From Dryas octopetala (Eukaryota; Streptophyta; Magnoliopsida; Rosales; Rosaceae), in assembly GCA_963921425.1 (NCBI GenBank), contig OY992836.1:14277614-14341613 (forward strand): DNA of 64,000 nucleotides, read 5' to 3'. Shown here piece after piece: positions 22,481-35,224 of the stretch (positions within the stretch are counted from its first letter, which is position 1; each line of letters starts with the position of its first letter). The notes below the pieces were generated by a model that was given only the letters and a program-made list of their open reading frames with translations, was not told the origin of the DNA and made no database searches. The translations under genes were made by a program, and so were the position numbers.

Positions 22481-23900
22481 CCTCTATAAATTTATCTTCT
22501 CTCAAGAGATGAGGGTTCTGGTCTAAACTCCCCATAAATTCGTCTCATCTCAAGATGAGGGTTATGGTATGAACCCCACAAAATTAATTTTTCAAATTGG
22601 TAGTTCTATGCTGAACCCCACAAAGGAAATCACCTTCTCTTCCATCAGTCAACAAAGAAATCAAGTATTATGGATGAGATATATTTCCTTTACATTAGAC
22701 AAAGAAAACAAAGAAATGACAAAAAGTCAAGAGAAAATATAAATGGCGTTTGTTATCTTTGTTATCTACATCAATGGCGCAATATAAAAAACAAAAGAAA
22801 TAGATTGTTGTTGTTGCCTCATGTACGTTGCTGCACTTCTGCCAGTGAAAGACCAAAAAGAAAAATGAAGCAAAGGATTAATATGGCTCTCAACCTTTGG
22901 GCGGGGAAAAGAAGTCGCATGGTTTCAAAGTCACAATATAAACCAATACAAATGGCAATGGAGTCACAGAGAAATCCTATTTCTCAAGAGCAATTCCTAC
23001 TAAATAAAGCCCAGCAGAAAAAACAAATGTCTTCAATATATCAAAGTTCAATGGCCATGTGTCTCTCCGAAATGGCCCATTAACAAAACAAACCACCAAT
23101 TAACAAATCATTTATTGGTTAATTGAGATGGTCTTCTAAAGACACAAATACCCATCAATATTAGATACATACCAATTAGCAAATCATATTGGTATGAACT
23201 TCTCCCAACTTAATGTTTGCCCATTATAAAAAAAAAAAATTGTGTCATTTAACAAATAAATGATACAAAAATATTAATGGGCACATTTTTCTCCAATTCG
23301 AAATTCAAACTCTCAAATTGGTACAAAATCAACTCTCTTAATCGGTACAAAACCGAAACCAAATCTAAATCTCTCAAAATTCCTAATGAAGCACATTCGG
23401 TTTGATCCCGTTGGGGTATGTAGGCAACCTACTAAAATTTAGATGCAACCATAACCAAATCAAATCAGTCCAAATTCTTCAGAAATTAGTTCTACACACA
23501 AAGGTTCCTGAATTAATTTCTCAAATCAAATCTAAGGGCTCTAAACCCTACCAAAATTACTCAAATAATTTAAATGGTTCATTCACCCATTTAAATCCCA
23601 AAACCTTTGAACTATGTTTGGTTTGATCCTGTAATAGGTACGTAGGCAAACTAAAATATAGGTGCAACCGCAGTCGCAAATAAATTTCATTTAAATAGGT
23701 CTTTCACTTATTGAAAATTCAAACACTCATAAAGTGTTCTGTTAGTTTCATTACATTAGAAATCAAAGGGTATTTCCTTGAGTCAAGAGATTTAATTAAG
23801 AGATGTACTCCATCTTGAATAGGTCGTACCCAAAATAATAAAACTTTTATTTCTTAAATGAATTTGGATGAAATTACGTTGAATAATATTATTATTTATT
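22480..23900. other. Degraded LTR-like repeat region
   Basis: Two related stretches occur in direct orientation: TTTGATCCCGTTGGGGTATG at 23400, followed by TAGGCAACC, and TTTGATCCTGTAATAGGTAC at 23620, followed by GTAGGCAAAC. Both continue into a TTTAGATGCAACC / ATAGGTGCAACC block. A pair of GATGAGGGTT..GGTATGAACCCC-like units lies near 22510 and 22555. The GTAGGCAACC..GGTGCAACC style is seen in plant LTRs. No retrotransposon protein is left; the ORF at 22670-23083 has no family features. Confidence 0.3.
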
Positions 23901-26015
23901 TACAATTTTTATTCTAACAGTTTAGTAAGCAATAAGGACCCAACTAAGCATTTGACGTTTACTTGTGGACCATTCATAGAATATACTGACCCAAACACAA
24001 TCTCACGGCATTAGAGGAGGATTTGACACTTAATGATATGCACTGTACAACACCACAAAATGGACCAACCACAAAACAGAAAAACAGGAGTTGGGAGTAC
24101 TGTTAATTGTACCTATTTGACCCACATAAGTGGACTCAGACACATGTAAACTCGTTTCCATAATATAGACACATTCTATTATCATAATTTTTGTTTATCA
24201 AAATGATACGACAGTTTTTTACCTGATGTTATAAATAAGATTCAAAATAAGTCTATAGCATATTTTTAAAGGTCTAATAATATAACATAATAACAAGACA
24301 ACATTACCTTTCATTTATATACCAATGTCTTCGGATCTAAGGACACCTGAGGAGCAATCTAGAAAAACTTTAATTTGATTCCCCGAGTATCCATACCTAC
24401 ACTAACAGTACACACCAGCTGCCGCTTCCACATTGTAACACGTGTACATAACAAGCATGTGCTTTAGAACCCTTCAGAATTCAGATTATCAATGAAAGGA
24501 GTAGTACTAAAAGCCATAGCATGCAGAAAACATATATATACTAGTGGGACACCATGTGCAAAAGCCAGAGGTAGTTCACCAGTTTTGCATAAGGTAGAGG
24601 AAGAAAGCCAAAGCCAGCTTTAATTGGAATCCCTAACTCAAAAAACTCTGAAACAAATTAAATGGTACAACCAAGGGACCATGGAATGCCACATATCCAC
24701 TTGTCAACCATCCACAATCTCCTACAGTAGTTTCTCGATGTTTAATTAATGATGTGTCTTGATGAAGGTGTTAATTAAGATTAGAATATTTTGGTCTTTA
24801 ATATTTATTAGTTAATTAAACCCCTCAAAGATACTGACTTAGCTGTTGTGAAGATTTCTTGCTTTAAAGTATGGGGAATAATCCTAACTTTATGTTGTGT
24901 ATACGTGTTGGTGTGGACACCTTAATCATATACATTAATTAACTCTAATTAATTTATAAATTATGAAAGTGACAAGCCCAAAGGTTTGGCTTCCAATAGC
25001 AAAGATCAAAAGCTAGCTAGCTAGCTCTCTCACTTTATGGGTTTCTTTTTAAGTATTTGACTAATGGCTTTTTCACCAACGGGTAAGATGTGGGTTAGGT
25101 TTGGCCAATTGTGTCTATATAGTAAGTGCTTTTCTAAGCCATGATTTTAGAGCCCCCTAATATAATACACACACTTAGGTCATAGTCCACCTAAAAATGG
25201 CCTAAATTAAGGCGTAATTCATGGGTTTGTTGAAATCAATGTTACAATTAATTAATTAAAAGTGTTTTCAGTCTATTGCTCTCTCTCTCTGAGCCATGCT
25301 TGACTTAGAATATTTGGCAGCAGGCAGTGAAATTAGGCACACACTTAGAGGGAGGGAGAGAGTGTGTGGAGGTCTTAATTAGTAGGGGAAGAGGGAAACA
25401 TGGAAGGTTACTGTGTGTGGCATATACAACACAAACAAACTTGACCTTGATCTTGATGACACTTAATATTAATCACACACATGCATATCCTATTCAATTA
25501 AGCAGTTTTATGCTTTATAGAATTAGACATGGTGTAGGTCCTATAATTATAAATATATATTCATTAATTTGATATGAAAATGGGATATATAAATATATTC
25601 TTTAATTAATTTGTTATGAAAATGGGATAGACATTGATATATAGGGCCGGGCATAGCTAGCTACTAATGGGTCCATCATTTATAGTTTCGTATGGTGGAC
25701 ACTGGAAATGTTTTTAGAGTACGTGTATCTTTCATGTGAAAATGATTGGTGGTCAGTGATCACTAATTTTTTGGAAATAAAGTCTATACTATTAACACTA
25801 GTGTAACTTTAGTTGATTAGGGTTTAGGCTATGGTGTAGTACAGTATTATTTGATGTAATTCAACCAATTCATCTGCATATAATCCATAATCTGCATGCT
25901 ACATATATTTAATTTTGAACAAATTTTAATATTACTGCATGCCACAAAAAGAGTTGATCAAGGGTCCCGATCATTGAATTCCTCACTCAGTGATTGTTGG
26001 ATGGTTAGGTCACTC
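23900..26015. other. Gene-poor spacer
   Basis: AT-rich sequence with short A and T runs and AGCTAGCT repeats at about 25010-25030. I looked for plant microRNA cores and tRNA boxes by eye and saw none. The short ORF at 25327-25572 shows nothing recognisable. Confidence 0.5.
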
Positions 26016-26850
26016 TAGGGCTGCCCTTTGGTTTGGTTTTTACCGAACTGACCGACTACCGACCAAATTTTTTTGGTTTGGTATACCGATTTTTACAATT
26101 TAAAAATCGAAAATTTGAAACCGAAAAAAGTTTATTTAGTTTTGGTAAAAACCAAAAAAATTTGGTAAACCAACCGATTACAGAAAATTATTACTAAAAG
26201 AAACCGAATTGATTATTACCGAAATATATACCGAAAAAAACTGAAACAATTACCAAAATTTAGTTATATATGCTTATATAATACTATTATGTTAGTGGTA
26301 CAATAAATATTAAACTACTAATATCTTAAACAATTATAAGAAAATATAATTGTATAAGGTTATCATATTAATATTATCAAAAGTGTGAGTTAAGATATAG
26401 AGTCATTATCTAATAAAGTAAATGTTATTATATACTTATTATTAAAGTAATTATACTAGTATACATAATTACTAATATTAATATTATTACAATTAATACT
26501 AGTACTATACTAAACTACCAATATTACCCCTGCAAATTAATATATATTCATCAAACATTATATTTTATGCATCATATTTGATTAAATTTGAATTTATATT
26601 GGTATATAATAATTAGTATTATTATAATTAAACCGAAAATAAACTGAAGATATACTAAAGTAAACCGAAAATGAACCGAAGATATATCGAAGTAAATTGA
26701 AAATGAATCGAAAGTATCCGATACCGAAATTACCAAAATGGAACTGAAAACTGAAGTTTACCAAAAATACCGAAATCGAAAAATACCAAATTTTTTTATT
26801 TTGGTTTGGTAAGCCCCAATACTAATTCAAACCGACCGATGGATAGCCTA
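26016..26850. mobile_element. Non-autonomous hAT-like element, 0.84 kb
   Basis: The left end TAGGGCTGCCCTTTGGTTTG and the reverse of the right end (TAGGCTATCC, then a CGGTTTG block) are related imperfect TIRs. Dense CCGAAA / TTTCGG / ACCGAAC subterminal motifs sit in both ends around an AT-only core, the pattern of the element at 3120-4429. No perfect 8-bp duplication is visible (TTAGGTCA on the left, TTAGGTGC on the right, slightly displaced), so this is an old copy. There is no protein. Confidence 0.5.
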
Positions 26851-27483
26851 CTTAGGTGCAACGTGAGCGTGAAATTCTCCACTCTATGATGAGCGAGTGA
26901 TCATTTCTGATATATATATAAATATATAATACAAAAAAAGTTAAAAAGTTATCATTTCAGAAGCTTAATTACATGTATAAGTACAATTACATGTGATGAT
27001 TGTATTTGTAAATGAACCATCTATAAGATCTGCTGCATTTTCTAAGCCAATCGAACCCAGCGGGACCAGTATGTACTGCATATTCCTTTCGAAAGGGAAC
27101 AAATTAAATGGATGAAAGTAATGTCTAGATCCATGCTGACAGATATAAAAGGGTTAATGGTTCCAAATGTGTTGTAGGTGTTATGGATTTGGGAGGCTGA
27201 TATATCTGATTTGCTAAATTAATTATAATTAAAAACTGAGAAATCTTAGTCACCACTAGCTGTTTAGCATCTAAGTAAGAGTTGGAAGATGGGAAACAAA
27301 GGTGGGAAATGTCGGGATAAACATGACCACCCATTAGTTTAGTCTCGTCTTAATATTGTTGATTTGTTTAGTCATAATAATTAAAAAAAAAGTTGGAATA
27401 ATTAATTATGACCCCATTAAACAACTCAAAAGGTAACATACAAAGGAATCCCTTCCCCACCATGCGCATGCCAGCTTTGAAAG

Positions 27484-27535
<52 letters not shown>

Positions 27536-28473
27536 CTTGCTTGTCACTTGCTTTTCATCCTTATCCTTTCTTACCCCTTTTAATCCATTTAACCCTAGCT
27601 AGTAATACTTAAAGAGAGCCTTGCAGGCTTATCTCTTTCCCATCAAGTATATTTTTCTTAATTAATTTGTTTCTTTTCTTGCTTCAAATAGCACCCAACT
27701 CATGAATTAATTAACAACCCACAAACCACAACGTACCTACACCCTTGTAGAGTACTCTTTAACTCTATAAGCAAATGAAGAAAGTCATAGATGTCACGAC
27801 TCTCTTGGCCAGAAAAACTTTCACTCCACCAAAACCATATACCAACAAAAACATGCATGCATGAACAGTGTTTTCACAGATATCAAGCCCAATCAATGAC
27901 ACCTCTTGACTTTGGCAACCCCAACTTCGATCACCGACAGCCCTTTGCACCATTCGTTAAAATGGGGTCCTAGCAACTAAAGACAACGTTACACGTGTCA
28001 CACAGTGGGGGCACTCTTAAATACTGAACTGACTTTAGGATAACTTGCAGAACCTGCCATGGCCATTGAGTGATAAAATTGGCCCAAAGAGAAATACCCA
28101 CAAACCCAGAACACCAAAACCATTGTATACTGTATACGTATGCATGTCAGTTAGTTTCATTCACTGAATGTTGCCCAAGTGGTAAAGGTTTTTACGCCTT
28201 TAAGGTAAGAGGTGTAGATGGGTTTGTATTGGATTAACATGTACATAAGAAGTAAAAGAAGATAAGGCATATACGTATGCCACTCCAAGAAAGGCTAGGA
28301 TTGTCTTTCTCTTATCAGTAATGCTAGAATCACAAGAATTTTAATTTACCTTTACAAAAAATGTATTAATATGACTGTATATGTTAATATTTTATTTGTT
28401 ATAATGCTACATTCTTATTGGACATTTTTTTATTATTATTATTCTGCAATGTAATATAAGAAAATTACCATTT
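26851..28473. other. Gene-poor spacer
   Basis: Contains a 46-base TC microsatellite at 27486-27531 within a CT-rich stretch that looks like a leader sequence, but no exon could be read behind it. A tRNA-like A-box motif at about 28170 is discussed under rejected items. Confidence 0.45.
27486..27531. repeat. (TC)23 microsatellite
   Basis: An uninterrupted TC dinucleotide run, likely polymorphic in length. Confidence 0.95.
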
Positions 28474-28643
28474 AAATATCATTTATACATAAAGTCAACT
28501 AAATTAAAAATTATTTGTTTATGTAATTGTGATCAAATAAACAGACAGGTGAATTTAATAGTAACCAAATTATATGTTTATTTGATAACAATTACATAAT
28601 CAAATTTTTTTTATATGAATAGTTTTTGCATAAATGATCTAGC
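28474..28643. mobile_element. Hairpin repeat (MITE-like)
   Basis: An imperfect palindrome. Left arm blocks ATCATTTATACATAAAG, ATGTAATTGTGATCAAATAA and AAC are mirrored on the right by GTTTATTTGATAACAATTAC, ATAA and CATAAATGAT. It is related to the hairpin at 21248-21427. No clear target duplication. Confidence 0.5.
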
Positions 28644-28835
28644 TTTAAGATGGGATATAAAACAATAAAACAATTTTAATCATAAAACTATACCAAATAA
28701 TGAGAATAATAATAATAATAAGAAGAAGGTAAAACATAAGAATGTACCTAGCATTTATCTGTCATAATAAATTAGACAAAATAGCCTAAATATATAAGTT
28801 GATATTTGAATAAATGAAACATACCCTTTTTTAAG

Positions 28836-29312
28836 GCTTATTCACATCATTACTTCCTATAAGATACATTTTTTCTCACATTGCGCCATGAAATTTAAAT
28901 TTTCTCAAATTGACACCTGAACTTCACACAGTTGTTGTAAAAGACCCTATGCTGTTAACTCTGTCAATTTTATCGTTAAAAAAGCTGATGTGGCACCTAT
29001 ATAGCATGAGTGAGACCATTTTTTAGTTATGTAAGATCCATGTGGATAAAAAAATGATAAAAAATAATAAGATCCATGTCAATTTTTTATAATTTTTTTT
29101 GTCCACATGGATTTTACATAACTAGAAAAGGGTCCGACCCATGCCATATAGGTGTCACGTCAAATTTTTTAAAGGAAAAATTGATAGAGTTGACGGTTTA
29201 GGGTCTTTTGCAACAACTGTGTGAAGTTCAGGTGACAAATTGAGAGGATTTAAGTTTCAGAAAATAAGGTGAAAAAAAATGTATTTTACAAGGGACAATG
29301 GGGTGAATAAGC
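28836..29312. mobile_element. Long-palindrome MITE, about 230-bp arms
   Basis: The two halves are near-complete inverted repeats. Both carry TGAACTTCACACAGTTGTTG, then AAAGACCCTA, a GTTAACTCT / GTCAACTCT block, GCACCTATAT / GACACCTATAT and GACCC-type sequence. The outer ends are GCTTATTCAC in both orientations. The flanks TTAAG (28831-28835) and TTAAG (29313-29317) form a perfect 5-base duplication. The arms meet near 29075. There is no coding capacity; a read-through transcript would form a very long hairpin. Confidence 0.75.
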
Positions 29313-29317
29313 TTAAG

Positions 29318-32300
29318 CTTGATTGTTCCACAACCAGGGCCAATGAGATTATGCCAACTAGTGAAAGATTATCCAAACCCTTGAGGCTAATTAAGGAAAA
29401 ATGGGCCAAGTTAAGTGAGAATTAAGTGTGGTACAATATGGCGGCTAGTGATTTCTAAAGTATTAATGTGGCACCTGATTCCTGATTGGTGGGCACTGGG
29501 CAGGTCTGTAAATTTGGTCTGTCTATGAGGAGCTTACGCGTGGATGGATAGAATATGTGGTCCAGTTAAACAGTTGGCGGGGTTTGGACACGCGTAAAAG
29601 GTTCTTGTTGCTCCCATGTGCTCCTTCTTTGGCAGGGGCTGTCCTTGTCACGCACTTTCAAACTGCAAAGCCAAAACCCATTGGCTACATTACAAGCCTT
29701 TGAGCTAGCCGGCTAGGGGACCCTCAGTTCCTGCTTGTGGAACACTGGTCATGATATTTTTGGATTATCAGTACACCTGTATTAATTGTTGAAATCAACT
29801 AAACTATAATAAAATGCCATTTGCCTCTCTCTCTCTCTCTCTCTCTCCAAAGTTAAGTATCATCCTTAATCTAGATATTTTACCTATCATGTAATGTTTT
29901 AAAAATGTTATCTTTTTATTAAATTATATACGGTAAGTGATCACGTGAAGTTCTTTTTTGTTGAAAAAATAACTCGAATTATAGTTATGTGTGTAATTTT
30001 ATATTAAATAAGTGAAGAGTTGTACATCTATTAGTATATATATAAAGAAGAAAACCACACATGTACATTAATGTTGAGGCATTTGGCAAAATCCCATACC
30101 TATTTTGTGTCACATTTCTCAAATTGATAGGAACATCAGTAATGTACATGTGGTATATATTAATTTGTTTATTCGCAAAGGTGTGTAACGCAGATGTTTT
30201 GAACGTATCCCCCTCTAAGTTTAACAAGTGTCTATTGAGACTAATTAAATATCAACTATTCTCACATGGTGTTTAGTGAATCTAAAATCTAAATATCAAC
30301 ACTACTTACATAGTGAGGAATTGAAGCAAATTGGTATATTTACGCGGGAACTTCTCTATCAACCTCTTCTACTGTATAGAAAATAGCATGTAAAAATACC
30401 ATTCACTTTTGTAATTAACTTGGTGATGGCCCCCCCCCCTCTATTTCATTTGTACATTTTGGCCCCCCCTAAACTAGAAATTCTAGTTCCGCCCCAATAT
30501 ACAATATACGAACTACTGATTGGATGCAAACAAAATATCAAAAGAAGACTGCCTTTTGCTGTGGGACCCCAAAACACAAGTTTACACATCCTTGGAGTTT
30601 TACTTTTAGCTCCTCCATGCCTTCATGGAGTACTAATGAATTTACACATAAAGTCTTCAAGGACCGACAAAGTGGGTCTGGGCTTGCACTTGTTGTTCAT
30701 ACATGCATGCATGTTCCCGGAACATTGGTCAAGCCATGCCACGTACTAGTCCCATTACATTCATTGTGATTTGTGACCACACTCAGATCATTATCATCTC
30801 ATCTCATCGTTTCAGATTTTCAGTTGGGAGCGGACCAGGTAGTAGATGTAAAGATGCAAAACCAACCCTATGGGAAAAGTAAAGAGAAGAAAAGAAAGCT
30901 AGTAATGGATGAGATCGAAAGCGACTCTGTAGTTCATTAGTTCATTAGTTTGTAGTACTGTGTTGTTTGATTGCGCGGAGGAAAAGGAAATGGTGTTGGT
31001 GCTTTCTGTTTGTAATTCAGTATCTTCCAAGACAAAATTTCAAATCCCATGAATAGTACCTGAAAAAGAGAAACAAGCTAGTTAGAGAGTAGGTTGATTT
31101 TCAACTTTGTTTCTTCCTATTTTTTCCTTTTTCTTCTTATTTTTTTATTGTTTTAGATTAATATGGCTAAGCATAAAAAACTTCATCGTACTAAATTATT
31201 TAGGACCATATTATTAGTTTTATTTGTTGGAACTTTTTTCTTGTTCACCCTAAAATTAGAAAGTTATGCATACAATAAGTATATATAATGTCATTCTTAT
31301 AATAACTAGTCACATGATCAATATTAGAGACAATTTATATACCTTTTTATGCAAAAATGTTTTTTAAATTCCACATTCATAATTTAGTGTTTGAAAATAC
31401 TAGAATGTGAAGCTAAATAAGAATGCTATATATAATCTACTAACTCTCTTACATGGAGTGAATTCTACGTAAATTTCACAATTTATAAGTCTCATCTCTT
31501 GTGTGAGAGAGTTCAAAAATTATTAAAAAAAAACCACTTGGATTCTAAAACATCTCTCATGTAAAAAAAATGCAATTTTGTTTAGTTTTTGCATAGAATA
31601 TTCTAAGCAATCTTAGGACGGATCATGTGTTTTATGCCAAGAGACTAGTACGAAGTGGTAAGTAAAAGACGTCAACAATGACGACATCTCAAGTAGTGGC
31701 CCAGTGGCCCTCAATTTCCTCCAACCTTCTCAAATTTTTTATTGACTTCCCTATAATACTTTATCATTGATCTTCATCTAAAACTTGGTAAAAGAAAGGG
31801 TCTCCAAGCTTTTTCTATGTAGTTACATACTTGCCAAGCAAACTCGAACACACTGTAAAGATGCTGATGACATTTTCATTTTTCACTCATCTCGAGCCAC
31901 GCATGGCCTATATTGTATATAAAGCCAAAGCTAAGCTAAGCTAAGCTAAATGTTGAGTGAATGTTGTATGGCTTGGCTAATGGGCATAGAAAAAGAGGAG
32001 AATACCACCCAATTGGACAACAAAAGTGATGCATGTACAAATCCAGAGGCCAACCACACCCAATTGTTTATTCACTTCGAGGTGGTCAGGTTTGGGATCC
32101 CAACCCAACCCAATTCGGATTTACAAAGTCTGTGCGTGGTTGAGGGGGATTTTAAGCTTTTTGTTCATGCCATAATTGCCCTAGCTTTGTCACGTTAATT
32201 ACCGAATTAGGAAAGCCTAACCCAACCATACTTCTATCTAGGCCAAGGTGCATGGATTACATTAATTAAATGACAGTGTGTCATAAATTTGTGTTTTTAA

Positions 32301-32599
32301 TATTTTATTATTGTTTCAATCATGGCCATCAAAACCCTTCATCATCTTCACATTTCTAGGGTGATTATGGTACCAGTTTGCATCCTGTGCGTTTCCCAAT
32401 TTGCCCCTTAGTGCATGTGGAACTGTGTAAGATGATCAAAGCACTCATCATGAGGGCTAATTTTGTTATTGTTACAATTTCTTCTTAACTAATTAATAAG
32501 TGAAAAATGTACATTGAAAGAAAAAAGGCAAATATATATATATATAAAAGCTGTGTTGAGAGTAACATAGAGTCTTAATTTATTAGCACACATTAATTA
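29318..32599. other. Gene-poor spacer
   Basis: AT-rich DNA. A CT microsatellite lies at 29825-29848. A C-rich stretch at 30429-30495 (GGCCCCCCCTAAACTAGAAA, then TTCTAGTTCCGCCCC) looks like the eroded end of a repeat element. The (AAGCT)n run at about 31925-31950 is a short microsatellite. ORFs here have no recognisable content. Confidence 0.5.
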
Positions 32600-32607
32600 G
32601 ACCAAAG
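32600..32607. repeat. Left 8-bp target duplication of hAT-like element A
   Basis: GACCAAAG, repeated exactly at 34439-34446 on the far side of the element. Confidence 0.8.
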
Positions 32608-32760
32608 TAAGGGTTTATATTTCACAATTTTTGGCAAAATTTTGCCGAAAATTTTGATTTTAGGGGGGTTCGAAATCGAAATGCATAATCGTCAATTTTT
32701 CGTGAAATTTCAGCGAAATTTTCTACAATCTCAGATCTAGGGAGCAAGAGAGGGCGGCGG

Positions 32761-33409
32761 TAGGGGTGGGTACGGTATGGTATAGGACGGTATGAGCCCT
32801 ATACCGATACCATACCGAAATTTTTATTCGGTACGATATCGGTATGGTATAGACATTTTTAAAACTGATACCATACCATACTACCATACCAGTGTTCTAT
32901 GAATTCAGTATGGTTTCGGTATGTGCCAACATTTTAAACTTTTTTTTTTTTGTCAAAAAACAACATTTAATTAACAACCAAAAAGACATACTGTCAATCC
33001 CTTGCACTTTTATTCTTATATATTAATTGTCAATTCTTTGCTAGTAATTGTCTAACTCTAACCTAATATTCTTACATATTAGGTTAGTTAACTTTTTTGC
33101 CCAAATATTGCTGGGGAATGGGGAATCCTAGAATAGGGGATTGAGAATTCGCTGTGGGCAAGTCTACTATAGTCTATAGACTTGCCCAAATAGCGACTAA
33201 TATGACGACACCTAATTAAAAGAATATTAAATAATTAAATTAAATATAATTCGGTACGGTATGGTATATTGCAGTATTGAAAGTTTCATACCGATACCAT
33301 ACTGATTTTGAATCGGTACGGTATGTAATCGGTATTATTTTTTGGCACAAAATTGACACGGTACGGAATGATACGGGTTCGGTATTTCGGTTTTAAATGC
33401 CCACCCCTA
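32761..33409. mobile_element. Nested hAT-like MITE inside element A
   Basis: The left end is TAGGGGTGGGTACGGTATGG and the right end in reverse is TAGGGGTGGGCATTTAAAAC, so the first 11 bases are identical. Flanks GGCGGCGG (32753-32760) and GGCGGTGA (33410-33417) match at 6 of 8, and both differences are transitions. Subterminal regions repeat GGTACGGTATGG and ATACCATACCG. It shares the TAGGGGTG terminus with the element at 3120-4429. Confidence 0.8.
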
Positions 33410-33546
33410 GGCGGTGATCAGGGGCGGCGGCATGGGAGAGATAAGAGAGAAAGAGATAGAGGGAGGAAGAGATGAGCGGTTGAAGCTTGGAAGCAGTTGC
33501 TTTTCAGTGGGTTTCGACGATAGTGAGCGGCGACAGGGAGAGATGA

Positions 33547-33547
<1 letters not shown>

Positions 33548-33581
<34 letters not shown>

Positions 33582-33583
33582 AG
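33548..33583. repeat. (GTGAGG)6 hexamer array
   Basis: Six near-perfect hexamers inside element A, next to a GA microsatellite at 33636-33661. Confidence 0.85.
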
Positions 33584-33630
33584 TTGGTGATGGTGATGCA
33601 TAGAGAGAGATAGAGAGATATAGGAATAAA

Positions 33631-33664
<34 letters not shown>

Positions 33665-34446
33665 TTTGCAGTGTTGCACAGGCGGAAGGAAGAAGGAAGA
33701 AAGAAGAAGAAATGAGAAGAAAGGGGAGGAAGGAAAGAAAAGGAGAAAATGAGAGTCACAGGGAAAGAAAAGGTAGGAAAGGAAAAAAAAAAAGAAAAAA
33801 AAAAGGAAAAAAAGAAAATAAGAGAAAAAAAAAAGAAAGAAAAAATAAAATAAAAGGTTTTCTTTGATTGGGGTTTAGGACTTTTGGTCAATTGAAAAGA
33901 AAAAAAATGGTTTGGGATTTCGTTTGGCCGTTTTGGGGTTTTGTTTAATTGTTTTTAAGTCTTAAACCCTAAACTAATAAACTCTAATATATTTTTATAT
34001 AAAAAATAATTAAAAATACCCTAAAGGGCCTAAACTTTAATATCATATACGATATCTTAAACAATATAGAGTATATATTATAAATATATAGGGTTTAGTA
34101 TATAGATTATATAATATCAAATTAAAGTATTAGAATATATAGAGTTTAGTATTAATTAGGATTTAGTGTATAGATTATAGAATATAAAGAATATACTAAT
34201 TTCATTTAACAGTATTTGCCTTCAGCGTGCATTATATTTATCTAATATCACATGAAACTTTTCAATGTTTTTTATCAATGTAGTAGATAATATGTTAAAT
34301 AAACATATGATAAAGTTTCATTCAAAATTTCCATATTTTGATAGCAATTTTCGTCGTTTTCGTCTAATTTCTATCGAAATTTAAAAATCTTAGAAATTTC
34401 CGTCGAAATTTCCTCGAAACCCAAAATTTTATTCCTTGGACCAAAG

Positions 34447-35224
34447 CAATTGAATTTGTTCAATTAAATTTATTAACAAACATTTTTAATAAATATTTCC
34501 ACTTCTAATATTAGATATGCAGTTTACAATGGTTCAAATGAAATCTGTTTGTACTCATTGTTGAATTTGAACAATGCTAGATCTAATTAATTAAGTACTT
34601 AAGAGGGACTTATAAATAAATAAAAAAGTACTTCAGAAGATATTTTAAGTTGCCTCCTGACCATATTGAACTTGTTCATGTAATTTCTTATCCAAACAAG
34701 TAGCCACATTAGTACCAAATCAAGATTTTAAGAGAAAACTCTAAAGCATTTCTAGTAAGATGGTATGTGTATATATATTTCCTATGAAGGTTAATTTGTA
34801 ATCCAATTTTAAAATGAATTAAGTAATTGAGCATCAATTTTCATTATTTTATATTGCATTTTTTTCCTAATTACAAAGATATTTGAATTTAGAATCTCTA
34901 TCCTTACATCACCCATCTTATGTCACATTGTCACTTGAGCTCATGCACATGAGATTATAAAATGACAATGTTTTACAAGACACAATGGCACATTTCAATA
35001 TTTCGTACAAAGCTAGGGACATTATTGTAACATCTCTCTTTTTCAAAAAGTTGGAAGCTTACATAAAAAACTTCTCCTTATAAATAATGGCCATGCGTTG
35101 TCTCCCAAGCCATTGAAGAGTTAGCTAGCCCATCTGTTTTTCAGAGAAAGTGAGAGGTTGAAAGAAAGAAAAGAGAAAGAAAAAGACTTAGAAGAGCGAG
35201 AGAGTGACAGAGGAAGTAGGAAAG
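34447..35224 (+). promoter_or_regulatory. Promoter and 5' UTR of the HD-Zip gene
   Basis: TATAAATA at 35079-35086 lies 139 bases before the ATG and is a convincing TATA box. A start site around 35110 would give a purine-rich leader of about 115 bases. The more distal part is plain AT-rich DNA. Confidence 0.6.

Larger units (their letters stand above)
32608..34438. mobile_element. hAT-like element copy A, interrupted by a nested element
   Basis: Delimited by a perfect GACCAAAG duplication (32600-32607 and 34439-34446). The left end is TAAGGGTTTATATTTC. The right end in reverse is CAAGGAATAAAATTTTGGG, followed by TTTCG. Both ends carry repeated CGAAATTT/AAATTTCG subterminal motifs. The interior is GA-rich (33420-33840), followed by a block (33850-34200) that is clearly homologous to 47650-47910 in copy B. 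Shared strings include TTTCGTTTGGCCGTTTTGGG against TTTCGTTTGCCCGTTTTGGA, and CCCTAAAGGGC. A second element sits at 32761-33409. The open frames here are purine-repeat artefacts. Confidence 0.8.

Noticed and set aside
22670-23083. 137-codon open frame
   Set aside because: Lys/Arg/Gln-rich without domain, splice signals or promoter; it lies in degraded repeat DNA.
28160-28240. tRNA-like A-box motif (GCCCAAGTGGTAAAGG) followed by GAGGTGTAGATGGGTTTG
   Set aside because: It resembles the head of a tRNA-derived SINE, but the B box is poor, no cloverleaf can be drawn, and no tail or target duplication was found.
33407-33891. Minus-strand frames of 90 and 157 codons
   Set aside because: They are translations of GA microsatellite and purine runs inside hAT-like element A.
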